DNA of 64,000 bases from Mucidula mucida. Taxonomy: Eukaryota > Basidiomycota > Agaricomycetes > Agaricales > Physalacriaceae. Below are positions 35,751 to 48,051 of this stretch, in pieces. The position numbers were made by a program, and so were the translations under genes. Below the pieces are notes generated by a model. That model had not been told where the DNA came from. It saw only the letters and a list, made by a program, of their open reading frames with translations, and did no database searches. Numbering within the stretch: the first letter of the stretch is position 1; the number at the start of each line of letters is the position of its first letter. The stretch is taken from contig JADNYV010000053.1 in NCBI GenBank assembly GCA_015501055.1, positions 62,001 through 126,000 of the forward strand. Reading direction: 5' to 3'.

Positions 35751-38700
35751 ATTCTAGCTGGGTCACACTAAAATTTGCTTGCCAGGGAGTATTGCAAACT
35801 CCCGATGGCATTAAAATACAAAGTGCTTATGATATATTGGACACACATATATTGTACTATGGTTTACTGGGAGTTTAGCATACTTTCTGGACTCATATAA
35901 GTATGACTAGAAATGATGCAAACACTATTAAAGAAAAAGAAAGGAGAAGGGTACAAAAGTATCCTCTGAATTTTATTAATTTTAACAAGTCAAGCAGATT
36001 TTAATTAGTTAAATTAAGCAAAAGACTTGCATATGAAAGAACAGATTATATCAAGAGGGACTTAAAGATATGAATGGAACTTAGGAGCTACAAGATTGGG
36101 ATTGCAAAAAGTTTGCAGGAGATTGCCAAAATATTAACTTCAACCCAACATAATTAATCAACCTTCTTAAAAACTTCATCCTTAATCACTACTTTATATC
36201 CACCACATGGCTTCTAAACTTCTAAAATCAGTGCAAGATGTCAACTTCCAGTTTTACATACAAGTTCAATGGCAATCAGAACATCAAGAAGCCGATGTGA
36301 CTGAGACTGGCCTTGCCAGCTGCTCAGGCATTCCTAGCAGACCCCAAAGGACAAGCTGGAGTATAAATCAGCATAACAAATTCTGCTAAGAGAACAGATA
36401 TGCCGTTTTGATTTAGAGGGTGCACACTCTCCTGATTTGGTATTACCCAATAATGAAGACATAATTCCCAAACACACTGTACTTCGTAGATTGGCTATTT
36501 TTTATAACCGCTAATAAAATCTTAATGGAACGGGGACAACCGTGACTTAGGAAAGTTGTGGGAACTATACAGGTTTAAGTGAGTGAAGCCCCCACTTAAA
36601 AGAAAGGCAAGGAGTTAAAGAACAAGACTTTGCAGACCTCATCAGGAGTTGAACACACTCCCAAGAAGAAGCCAAAAACTAAGCATAAGGCAAGGTTAAC
36701 TTGGCAAAACAACAAGGACAGCACAATGAGACCAGTGACAAGACCATCTAAATCTCCCAGTTCTGGCTGAAATTCTATAATATGTCCTTGTCCGTTAAGT
36801 TTAACCGCGCCTCAATGCTCATATTTTCCACCACAAACGCAAGCATCCATTCCCTGTCTTGTAAATCCCCCTCCCATCCTATTTAATTCTCAAAACTTGC
36901 TGCCTCCAATAGCGGTAGTGACCCAACATAACCTAAGAGATCAGCCAATAGATGGGTTATTAATCAAGTTTAGAGGATGATACCTCAATCATCACAACAA
37001 GAACTTTGAATGTTGTTGCTTCAAGTTCACCAAAGGTAACATTGCAAATACCGTCAAGCTCTTTAGTCACCTATTTCTTCTTTTGTATCTGCTAAGACTC
37101 AAGCAGAAATAGAACAAACACATTGAGATGTTCATAAGAACATTAGCCTTAAAGTTCTGGCAACATCTTGCGGGAGTAGGTGGTGGGACTATCAACATTG
37201 CCAGATTTAGTGATGTGTTAAAGAATATAAAAAGAGCAATGCATAGAGAATAAACTCCTGAGGTAAGATTTTGTTAACAAAGACTTAACTTTAGAACTTT
37301 AAAACAAAAACAATATTGAGGTTAATAAAGAATTAGAAAGTTTGTTAACTCCCACTCTCACGCTGTTATGAATTGCCATATTTTTACATTTGCACATCTC
37401 ATTATATCTTATCGGGGGATTTGTCTTATCAACCAACAAACTGTTTCATCATCTGTTTTGTCTATGATCATATCCCTTTTCATTTTCAAAGCCTTACACA
37501 TGTTGAACACACAGATGACATCATACATGCCAACACCTCATGGACTTCCTATTATATACACATCATCAATACTTGTAGCACACATGATCGTTTCAGTATT
37601 ATTACCTACATGCAGTTACCACTTGTATTTAATGGTTTTACGGACTAGTAGCATACAACACTGGGTCAAGGGCGTGGAGCATCCTTAGTGGAAATATGTA
37701 TGGACAAGGAGTTCCAAACACAGACTTACTAGTATTTAAGTAGTAGCGTAGTATCATTATACTTTAGTTCTGATCTCATTTATACACCTGGCCTAGCCTA
37801 GTTCTACAAATGCAAACACTTTCTTTTCCTTGAGTCTCTCTGTGGTACCTGGTTTAGTCTTGTGGCTATAGTCAGTTGCTAACACACGCTAAGAAAGAAA
37901 GCGGCTAAGAAGAACTTAAATTCCTCTTCTGCAAAGCCAAAAAAAATGGCTAAGCAAGTCCTTCCCCTTAAATCAAACGCAGAAGACAACTCTACACCTG
38001 AAACCCAGAGCCTAGCAAATAGGCAAAGATTGTTCATTTGGGAGGAGAGACAACTTCCGGCTCCCAAAGAAACACATGCAACCAAGGCAACAATGATATC
38101 TTTGTTGACTTATGAATTAACAGAAAATGCATTCCTTGTTAGGACAAAAACAAGAAATGTGTCTTCAAGTGGACAAGAAACTTAATAGAAAATATCCATA
38201 GGCAATTCTGCAAATTGTGTTCAGAAACCAAAGTCAAATGTCTTAAGGTGCCTTTGGCACCGAAAGAAACCAAACATTTGCTTACTAATTATGATAAGGA
38301 TTTGCCAAATCCTGGGCAGCTGTTACTTGGTCTGTTTGGAAATAGACCCCGCCAAATTCCGGGAGTATTAGCTCTTGTATAATAAGACTGTGTATGCATT
38401 AACAAACTAGAACAGAAAAATGTTGCTGTAGAAGAAAAAACTGCGGCCTTAGAGAACTCTGTATGTAAGTACACAAAAATTATGCTGATACACATATTAT
38501 AATTTCACTGTTAGAATTATTACATATTGTAATTTTATACAAGACTTTGAACAATACAGTTACATATATACAGAAATTCTAAGCACTTTGAAGCTACTAT
38601 AGCGTTAGAAGACTCTCTTACAATGCAAAGAGACTCCAAGGTGGTTAACATAGACCTGTCCTGATGAATCTGTATACGACTACAAAGCATACCTAAATAT

Positions 38701-39839
38701 TAAATACTTAAGGTGTTGGTGTTATATCAACGCGCCAAAACTTTTGAAACACCCGGACTTCGTTCAAATAAAACCATATAAACAAGAGTCTACTATAAAG
38801 TGTACCTATTCAAATACTAGGGATGTGTAACTGTAAAAACATCAGAGCAGTATGAAAACAACAAGTGGGCAAACATAGACCTTCATGTTACTAGAGATAA
38901 GGACCTACAAGAACTACTATTTCCTTAAACTGGTGAATCACTGATCTTTACTAAGCACACAATTATGAACAATACTTCCGCTTCTATATGCATCAGGAAC
39001 ATATTAAACCCAATACAGACAAATTCACAGGTAATTAGAAATAGCTTTAAAGATGTAATCATGCTTAGAACATTAGAAATATAACTTTCTGTAGATAAGG
39101 ATTAGTATATCTACCAAAAAAACCAACATAGACATGAACCTCTTTCCACATTTTGGAAATGTTAAGTATTATTCTAAAACTAAGATGCAGATCTAGAACT
39201 TGAACTAAAGGACCAGTTAATAAAAAGATTAGTCAAGACTTATGAATACACTGCAAAAGGTTTAAAAAGGCTAAGGCTTAACTCAAGCCCGACATGGCTA
39301 TATCCTGGCTTATTAATGTGTAATATCAAATCTATCCATATGGTGCACAGTATTTGGGACTTCAGAACTATGGAGTTTTAGAACTATGGTTATCTCCCAA
39401 ATATATGTTTTCCCAGTAAGCAGTAGGTTAGTAAGTAGTATTGTATTATCAGAGGCCAGTAGTATAAAAGTAACTGTACATCATGTAGATAGGCAGTTAA
39501 TCTGCACACTGTATATCACTTAGTTTATAGCAAATACAAGTATACCCTTTAACTCAAAACTATTGTTTCCAACATTAAGTTTAAGAACCTTAGAAACAGA
39601 CCCCCTTGAATCTAAGTATTAGTAACTTGAAGCCTTTGAATTAGTACTTTGAAGTCTTGAGAAGATATTTGTAAAAGTCCCTAAACAGAGTTTAAACAAC
39701 CACAACAAATTATCAACTTAAAGCAACTTAAAAAACTTAAAGACTCCACACCTACAACAGCTTCAAATTCATATAAGAAGTAGACTTCTAATATTAGTTC
39801 ATAACAACCTTGGTGTGTATAGTGTTACTTTGGGAACAA

Positions 39840-40035
39840 AGATCACCATGAGTCAGAGGGGAGTGCAAAGAGTACTTGCGAGTCAACTTGCACTTGCAGG
39901 GTCAAATACTTAACTCAACTCAACTCATGAGTCAGATAAACTTAAGTCAGACAAGAGTCTTGAACAGCCACAAACCTCCATGAGTACTTGCCATATAAGT
40001 CACAAATCAACTTGAGTCCGGACTTGTGGTGATCT
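39840..40035 (+). repeat. Cluster of ACTTG / GAGTCA short repeats
   Basis: Dense, both-strand occurrences of GAGTCA, AACTTG, ACTTGCAC and CTCAACTC over about 200 bp, ending GAGTCCGGACTTGTGGTGA. Such arrays are common as sub-terminal repeats of fungal transposons; the parent element is not identifiable here. Confidence 0.55.
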
Positions 40036-41024
40036 CTATTCGGGAATATTGTAACTCCGGGGAACGTTTCTAAACAAGCATTTTGTTAGTTTAAGTGATT
40101 TAGAACAAGACAGTTCACGCGCAAATAATATAACCTCGTAACTTGTATACCTAAGATCTAAGGCATTGACTAAGATAGCAGGAACTTTTTCTTTTTTTGG
40201 AATCCTACAAATTTTGGATTCTATATCTAGCCCCCTCAAACTTTGCACTTTGAGGAAGTATATCTCTCACATCCAATTAAAACCTCTTTGAGTCAGCAGA
40301 AAGAATAATTGAAGTTGTAATTTATTATGTGTATTAAAGTTGGAACTTCTACGTGTCCATATAAGTTGCAGCAACTTGTTGGTATTTGTACATTATCTTT
40401 AATAAGATTTCTTATTGTATGTTTATTTTGTGTATGTGTGTTATTTTGTGGTATATATCTACACTGCACATTAATGGGCAGACCTCTCATCCTTGTCTCA
40501 TTTTGCAATTACATCTGCTTTGGCCTGCATCAGTGGCAATGCTGCCACAGAACACGTTGATGTGCCATTAAAGTGACCCCAAAGGTCCGGCTTGGCACTA
40601 ACTGAATCCTCAAAGCGGATGGAGAAGATTCCCCAGTTAAGGCTAGATTGCTTCAACTGCGGAACAATGAAAGAAAATGTGTCAACAAGAGTGGTAATAG
40701 ACATGGCAACAGGATAGGGTAAGTAACTGCTGGGTTACTGACAATGGAGACAGGGCCTAATAACCTGTAAGAGTAGATAAACTTGAATGTGAGAGCCTTC
40801 AAGTGCACACCCGTAAAAGAGGGAAAACTAATAAGATTTTAAGTAAAGTACAAGACTTTATATATTATAGGACACAATAGTAGTAAGTACTATAGAAGTT
40901 TAATGCACATTAAGTGCCTTTTAGAAATAAAGTGCTTTGAACATAAACAAAATAGTATGAGCAACATTGGTGAGCTAAACAAACAGATGAATACAGCAAG
41001 CGGGCAAGGTTCAGCTTGCTCTTC

Positions 41025-41127
41025 TCTCTTTCTCTTCTTCTCTCTCTCTCTCTCTTTCTCTCTCTCTTCTTCCCCTCTTCTCTTTTTCTCTCTTTCTCTT
41101 GTGTTCTCTCTCTTTCCTCTTTTTTTT
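41025..41127 (+). repeat. Polypyrimidine (CT/CTT)n tract
   Basis: About 100 bp almost purely C and T on the plus strand, including a long CTCTCTCT run and TTTTTTTT. A diverged microsatellite within the AT island. Confidence 0.9.
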
Positions 41128-42723
41128 ACAATATCCTACCTCAAAGCCTTTGTAGTGCCTAAAACTGTTTATTAGTAAAGCCCACAGCTACTCCAAGGGG
41201 CATGTCATCTTTTCTTCCCCTCAATAGCAACAAACTTCACACATATGTTATATTTAGCATTGTTTCATCTCTTTTTTGGATGTCTTGTCTACCTTACCAG
41301 CTATTATACAGCTTACATAGCTACAAAAATAGGTACTTAATTAGATAGACATCGTGGACATAGGCCGCTAAGCAACCTAAAACCCGCGTTAAATAGAATA
41401 TAACCAATTAATCAATTAATCAATCACTCTACTTGAAATGAAGACTGGACCTGTAGCTAGTTTATATTTTCCTCTCTCTCTTCTTCCTTTTTCTCTTCTT
41501 TTCTTTTTGGATTTTCTTTAATTTCTTTTTATTATGCCCCCAACATCAGTATTTAGCAAAGTTGGTAGGCAAAATAAATAATCATATATGTTTAATAAAA
41601 ATGTGAATATACAAGCAATTTGAGCAATAGATGTACACACTTTTTGTTGCTGCCATTGTACCTATTAATACTTGCTCATTATAAAACGGCTAGTTTACCT
41701 AGCTAGAGGATAACAGCCAACATATCTGGACTCCAGATTAAATCCAATATAATCACCGCTGTGGGCAAGCCTACTCCGTGAGAATACAATTTCAGCTTCA
41801 ACACAAGTTGTCTTTCTCATAAGAAATGCAATTGACCCAGCAGATTCTCCGCTGACATTGATTGCATGATCTTGTATTTGAGTTGCAGCCACACACTTTG
41901 CACACTTAGCACAATTTTGCATACTTACTATATAATTTTTTTTGTAACCATATTTTCAACATCTATTATAATCATCTAAACAAAATAAAGCTCAGAAAAA
42001 ATTCTTGGCACAATCCTCACACTGGGCCTTAGACGTACACAAATTGAGGTGCTGGTTCGTGACTTTCTCAATTGGGACTTAGCATCAAACTTTGTATTAA
42101 TGTTCTACACTTATGTTGCCATTTAACGCTTACAGTGCCGGTCATTGTAATACTTCAAATATAATTTTATAGCTTTTTAACTTTTTCCTATACTCCTTTC
42201 ATAAAGTTATAACCCATTGCATGGCTCATCTGCCGCCTCTCCACCTTATTTCTTATGTCTGCCCAGGTTTTAGAATGAATTTAACCATGCTCAAATTAGT
42301 GTATATTCTTTACAAAAATATTTATGTCCTTCTCAAAGTCCTCTTGCCGCAGACTTAAAAACCAAATGGTATTGCAATGCTGGACCTAATTCTGGATGAT
42401 CTGGGCTGCTTCTTCAAGTTTTGCAGCACGCACTGGCATTACATTAATGTTGTTGTCCAACTATGTTATATTTAGTAAGGATATGCTTATAGAATAATGT
42501 CTTACCTCTTTTTGAACCTGTGTTTCTTCATAACTTATTGGTGATGTTGGTTGAGTGATGGTCTTTAATATCCAAACTTGGTAGTTCTATGAGATTTAGA
42601 ATATGTGCTGGTGGAAGGATCTAGTGTGTCATCCTCAAGTCTCTGCCTTGTGTTCCAAGTTGCTGATAGTTCAACATTGTGGTGTCGCTTGCTGAGTACT
42701 TTGCTCTTCCTGTAAACTTACTG

Positions 42724-44860
42724 TCACTCGCTTCTATTCTTAAGAACTTGTTTATTGCTAGTCCAGATCTGATTATTGTTATTGGTGATGGTTTCATTGT
42801 TCATATCTGGATTGTTTTGGAGCTCTGAATGCCTATAAAGAGGCATAACACAATAACAGATAATTTGAGTCCAAATTTTTAGAGAAGGATTAGGCATTGT
42901 ATGAACCAAGTGCTTGCACATATAGTGCTTGTCAAATCTGTTGACCACAATGGCAGGTCCAGGATTTAACATCTGTGAAATACTGGTGTAAAGACTTTGG
43001 GAAAATAGACTTCTTTTGAAGAAGCTTCCACAGGGATATGAAGCGAGTCTGATAGGGTGTAAGTGGTTTTAAGTGCCCAAGTCTCACCTCCTATGCATGT
43101 AAGTCCATCTTGGCCATGTACAAAGGAGTTATATTATAAATAAGAATATAGACAAGGTGGTCAAGTTGTGGATGAAGAAGATGGTGAAGCTGCTTGTGCT
43201 TCTTGAGCTACTTAAAGAAGTTTTCAGCAGTTATTGTTGTCTGTAGGCGCATTACATAGAGAGTTGTTGAACGTGCCCAGAGTTTCTACATATTTGGACA
43301 ATACCGTAAGTTCCACATATATGCCCAAACCTCTTAAAGTCCTTGTTGGAAGCAGAATTAGTACATCTCCCAGACTGCATTCCACTGAATATCTTTTGCA
43401 GAGTGTGTTGTTCCATCACAACATAAAAACGTCGAATGTTAACAGAAGTGCTAAGTGAATAAGTAAAGCAGCTGCCTATAGTGGGGCGCTGAACAGAACA
43501 TGTAGCCAGACTCTTATGTAGTTGTATCACCAGCCTCAAACATTACTTAGGTCCATCTTCCTAATCTATCTCAATATTATTGAGGCTGTTAAGCAGAACA
43601 TTAAGATTGTCATTCTTTGCTGAATCACTGTTCACCTCTTCTCTGAACTTCTCAGCATCATTTGCAGCATTCTGGTGTTTGTAAAATAAATAAATAGCTT
43701 TGCCATTAATGTAAAGCATAATGTGTAAGCGTTTAAATGCAGCATTCTAAAGTGCTCCGCCAAGTTTTATAGTTACTTGAGCAATAGCCTCTTAAGCAAT
43801 GTAGAGATTCTAAATGCCATTCAACACAGAAATCTTATAAGAACCAGATATAAGGTTACCTCAGACTCTTGTGGATCCATCTGTGCACGAGGAATAAATG
43901 CCCAATCAATAAAATCATACTTCATATAAGCCTTGTTCAGATTATAAGGTGCCGGTTGACAACACAATATAGAGAGTTGCAATTTAAGAGCACAAAGACA
44001 GTGCCAGAAGCAAAGCTGGTGCTTGGCATCTAGAAACTTGTGCAAGAACACATTAATCTTAGTCCAGTCCTTGTCTAATAGTGTTATAAGTACACACTAC
44101 AGCCATTTTGACTGAAAATACTCCAGCATACTGTAGCCTCAAGATATTTCTGCTTTTTATTCTTACAAACTGTGTGGTTTGCGTCAGAGTAGATCAGCAA
44201 GTATCCCAAATGTATTCCCTATTGAGAATACACTGCTTAGCTGAGAAGTTGAAAAACTTGAGTTACACTTACAGATAGAATCAAGTGCAATTTCTTGGAT
44301 TTGACCACCCCACTGTCTTAGAAGCGGTGTGAGCAACCAAGAGATGACTGTGAATCTATTAGATGCATGCTGAGATAAGGAAATAGGTTCAACCTTATAC
44401 AAATGCTCCTTTGTGTCTGGCAAGGTTTGCTTTTATGCAGCTTCTTTAATAAGAATGCAAGCAGACTTAACCTAATTCTTGTCCCGCTTTCAGCACTTAC
44501 TAGAGACCTTAGACTAGATTGCATAGATAGCCTTCTGGCTGTATAATCCAGATGACCCAAACTTCTTTTGTACTATGTCCCAAATCTAACAGTGCATTAG
44601 TATAGACATTCAAACTAAATTTGAGTATACACCTGACTTGGGCGCATGTTCACATTACTTTAAAGAAATTTTCTCACTTCATTCAGAATGTCAATGCACC
44701 AGAACAGCACATGCTCCTCATAATGTTGAAGACGGACTAAAGTGTTGTCCAACCCATCAGAAACAGTGATGAACAGCTAGCCATGATAATTAAAGCTGTT
44801 CATTTGAATTTTGTCACACTAATGTTTTGTGGTTAATATCTTTTGAATTTGTGCTGCCTG
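42724..44860 (-). mobile_element. Degenerate MULE-type DNA transposase
   Basis: Read on the minus strand with many stops and shifts, the parts of a Mutator-like transposase appear in order. First an N-terminal region with WLFITVSDGLDNTLVRLQHY. Then IQEIALDSICKCNSSF (first Asp of the DDE core; intact relatives read ALDSTxKTN). Then DKDWTKINVFLHKF followed by AKHQLCFWHCLCALKLQLSI, the characteristic WH block. Then YDFIDWAFIPRAQ. Last, a C-terminal SWIM-like zinc finger (FDKHYMCKHLVH) and PLYRHSEL near 42820-42950. No terminal inverted repeat could be fixed. The element is inactive and forms the right end of the AT island. Confidence 0.78.
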
Positions 44861-44947
44861 TTTAAGTGTTGCAAGCAATTATACATAAACCGTGTAGTTA
44901 GAGATTGTTTGTGGTTGTATTAAGATTGATTATATCCTACAACAGCC

Positions 44948-47754
44948 ATGAATGATCTCGAGTATCCAGAGTCGTATCCAAAGTGCTCAGACGACGAGGC
45001 GTGCATGTATGTAAACGGCTTTCTTTTAGTACACCACTGATATCGACGTGTCAAAAAAGGTATCTTTATCCTGCTCAAACAAATGTAGCACGGGCAGGCA
45101 TCCCGGAGTTTTCAATTCATGCCTTGACAGGCGGTTTCATCTCTGTCAACGAGCCAGGCCTGGATCTCACTCTCAGTGAGGCTGTCCGCGACATGCTTCG
45201 ATGCGCGCTACCAGACTGGATCATCAACGGTGTAAGATGACGAGAAACATTCTTGTCACACAATAGGTTGCTGAAAAACTTGTTTTTTTACAGGATCCAT
45301 GCCCGCAGGCTGAAGCTAGTCTACCTAAAGAGTCTAAAAAAAAGCTTCATTTGATACGTGAACACTATGAGAGGCATCCATGGCCGTACCTCTCGAAGAC
45401 GTATGGATTCTATGCACCGTGGCCAACAACGCCGCCCTCGGGCCTTCCCTTCAAATTGTTACTACATCGCGCCTTGACATTCAGCACTTCCTTACGATTG
45501 CAGTGCGCAATAGAGGATGAGCTAACTCCAAGTCTCATGTGGACACCAGCGTATGATAGAATCTTTGAATACATCGAACGCGATGTACTTCGTGATGCGG
45601 GCATCGCCGCATCGCATGGCGGACTCTGTGCCTCATAAATTTTTACAGCTGTCGTCCAAGATGGTCTCCGTACCCGAAACAAGCCCATAGCGACGAATGG
45701 CCCGTTGTCATCCCAGATGTCGTATTTTCTGTGCAGATCCCCAGATCCGAGTCATCTCGTTCGCCATTCGCCGAACGAGCTCACGAGTACCATCCGGCAC
45801 GCGACTTTGATGGTTCCCAATCGTCTCTCCTGGATGTACCGCTACTTCTTGTTGAGTACAACAAATGTTGGGGATCAGGCCGTGACGTCGGGCTTGCTCC
45901 TCATCTGAGACACCTTTATGCCGGGATGACGGCTGCATTAGCCTTGTACGATTCCCTAGGAATCAGAACACCTATATTCGGCCTCTTCGTAGAAGCTGTT
46001 TTCGAGTTCAGCTTGTTCGTGGGCGTTTTCGAATACGGCGAGGTTTGCTCACCTTCGATAATCTCCAGAGTCCTCGAACTGATGTGATTTGCAGCCGGTC
46101 ATTCATCAAGTTCGCATCGCCGATTACATGTCAATATTCAAGGTTACGAACAGCATTCAGATGCTGCATTTGTACACAGTCCTGGCAAACCTACAGACCT
46201 TGTCGACGAAGGTATCTTTGCATGTGAGGGGCCTGCTGAATGTCACAGAGGCAGATTTGTGTCCGCTGCAGCATGAGTGGTCAACCAGAGGTGAACCTGT
46301 GGAGAACAGACGTGTTATCGACAGAGCCCATCCTCCGTTGATTGCTGTTGATCCGCTTCTCCAGTACGTATCATGATCTTCTTCTCAACTGTATTGAATC
46401 TCTGGCAGATTCCTTTTTGCGCGCTCTGTACCACAAATTGTCAAGTGGCTCCAGCGTGGAGGAATTACGCTCCCTTCTAGGCCTGCGTCGATGGCGACTC
46501 TCCCTGTTCACGTCCAGGAATGGCTGTGCTTTTTTAAAACAGCAAGTCCCGTATCGTCTACGGTTGTGCAGGTAGTAACTCGTATGCTTATATTTCCTCA
46601 TTCTCTAATCAAAACAACTTTGGTAGGGTGCTGTGGAATACTGTAAGAGAGGCTTGCCACCCCGCACACATGCCCTCGTTGATTCCTTCTGGTCTGCGCA
46701 TTCTGCGTATCTAATGGATCGTGGCGCTCGCACTACACCTGATGATGACGAGGGGCGACTTGAGTACATTGCCGCTAATCTCTTATATTCAATATCCGCC
46801 TGCGCTCGTGCCCAAGATCTGGTACGAAGTCCCGCCAACAAAGGCCACTGGCTCACACTGTACCGAACACTGATCACAGACGCTCCAATTGAGGAATCGA
46901 AATTACGGTAGCTATCATTTCCAGGCAGGGCTTCTTCTCTTCTCAAAACGTTTTCAGATACAATCATCAGTGGGCAGTACACCGTTGTCTTCGGCTGCCA
47001 GTTTAGAAAAGCGACGACCTGGAAACATTCAACCTAGATGAGGTTCGCCCAGAGATGGCATTCTTCATTCCCGTCAATTCGCTCTTTTACCGCCGTGGAG
47101 AGGAGTGGCAAACACGCCGCGGCTTCGGGATTGGCTGACGCCAGCCGCATATTCGCAGACTTTAATGTAACCATTGACGGCGAACTGGAAGATTGCGGGT
47201 GCTCTTGATATCGACATGCCGATATCCGTCGTTGAGTACGTTCTGACTCCTGAAAATGAGGAGGAGAGAACGAAGCATGTCGCACACCTTGCCGTCCCTA
47301 TGCGGTCTGCTCTGGCGATATGGGAAATGCATCAGCTTGCTTCTACCGCCGCTTTCTCCTTGATCGCAACGCGGTCAGCGTGTTCGTGGGATGGATGGAC
47401 GAGGTATGAGTGAAGGAAGGAGCTCGAAGTTTCTCTCTGACTCTTGAGCATAGGACCAGTGTATGATCCAAGAACTTTCCGACCCAGAATTCACTTTCTC
47501 GGATATATCCAAACCGTTGGATGCTTACAGGCTTTTCGTCATGCTGAGGTTACAGGGACGCACCTGCGTTATACGACTCTATAGACGCACTTATAGAAAC
47601 TCACTCTAGTGAAGTATTTGACACGGTTCTCCGTGAGGACTACCAGTCGTGGAAAGAACCGGAGCGAATTCTGGGCGGCTTGTATAATAGGGCCAATCCA
47701 GCAGAAAGTAACAGGAGGATTGAGTCTTGGCGAAAGGGGGTACCTAAGCCCTAG
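44948..47754 (+). pseudogene. A5: family-A pseudogene
   Basis: ATG at 44948 opens MNDLEYPESYPKCSDDEACM without the acidic repeats of A2-A4. Most exons are recognisable: ALPDWIING, PFKLLLHRALTFSTSL, FEYIERDVLRDAGI, IPDVVFSVQIPRS-like reading, PLLLVEYNKCWGSGRD, HQVRIADYMSIFKVTNSI, GAVEYCKRGLPPRTHALV, YNHQWAVHRCLRLPV. Lesions: the intron donor after DAGIAA (about 45608) has lost its GT and the frame reads to a stop; a TAG follows RLPV in exon 8 (about 47006); a frameshift comes after EEWQTRRG (about 47125); and the last exon is shifted. It is closest in style to A4. It abuts the AT island on its 5' side and is tail to tail with K3. Confidence 0.82.
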
Positions 47755-48051
47755 ATATGACATTCTTCTTCTTCAAGCGTGTAATTCTATTTGTACCATT
47801 TCATCAATGAATGAACATTCCTTGCCTTGCAAAGGTTCGTGGACTTTGAGTAGACGCGAAAGCGCTGTGTCTCTTCCGAGTCATGAGCTATATATCGGAA
47901 GGATTGCATAAAGAAGTAGATAGGGAGAGATAAATAGATAGTTCACATAAGTGTACAAGGGACCTTGGAGAAGAAGCATACAAAAGTGGAAAGAGAACAC
48001 ATATATAGTGACGCAGAATTAGTGTCACAATACTTATCGCCTTCGTACTCT
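47755..48051. other. Spacer between convergent A5 and K3
   Basis: About 300 bp, slightly AT-rich, no gene. The GC-rich hairpin of the A1/K' and K1/A2 spacers is not present here. Confidence 0.5.

Larger units (their letters stand above)
31570..44940. other. AT-rich, CpG-poor island of decayed transposons
   Basis: From about 31570 the sequence turns AT-rich with very few CG dinucleotides and dense stops in all frames. It returns sharply to gene-like composition at about 44945, just before A5. Outside the elements listed separately I see only degenerate, AT-rich, unassignable sequence (31570-34540, 35760-39830, 40040-41020, 41130-42720). No host gene is supported. The composition fits old repeats decayed by deamination of methylated cytosines, as known for silenced fungal transposons. 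Confidence 0.8.

Noticed and set aside
37940..38400. Possible gag-like or transposase frame (MAKQVLPLKSNAED, then Cys-containing stretch)
   Set aside because: I could not match it to any domain; stops follow and the composition is AT-biased.
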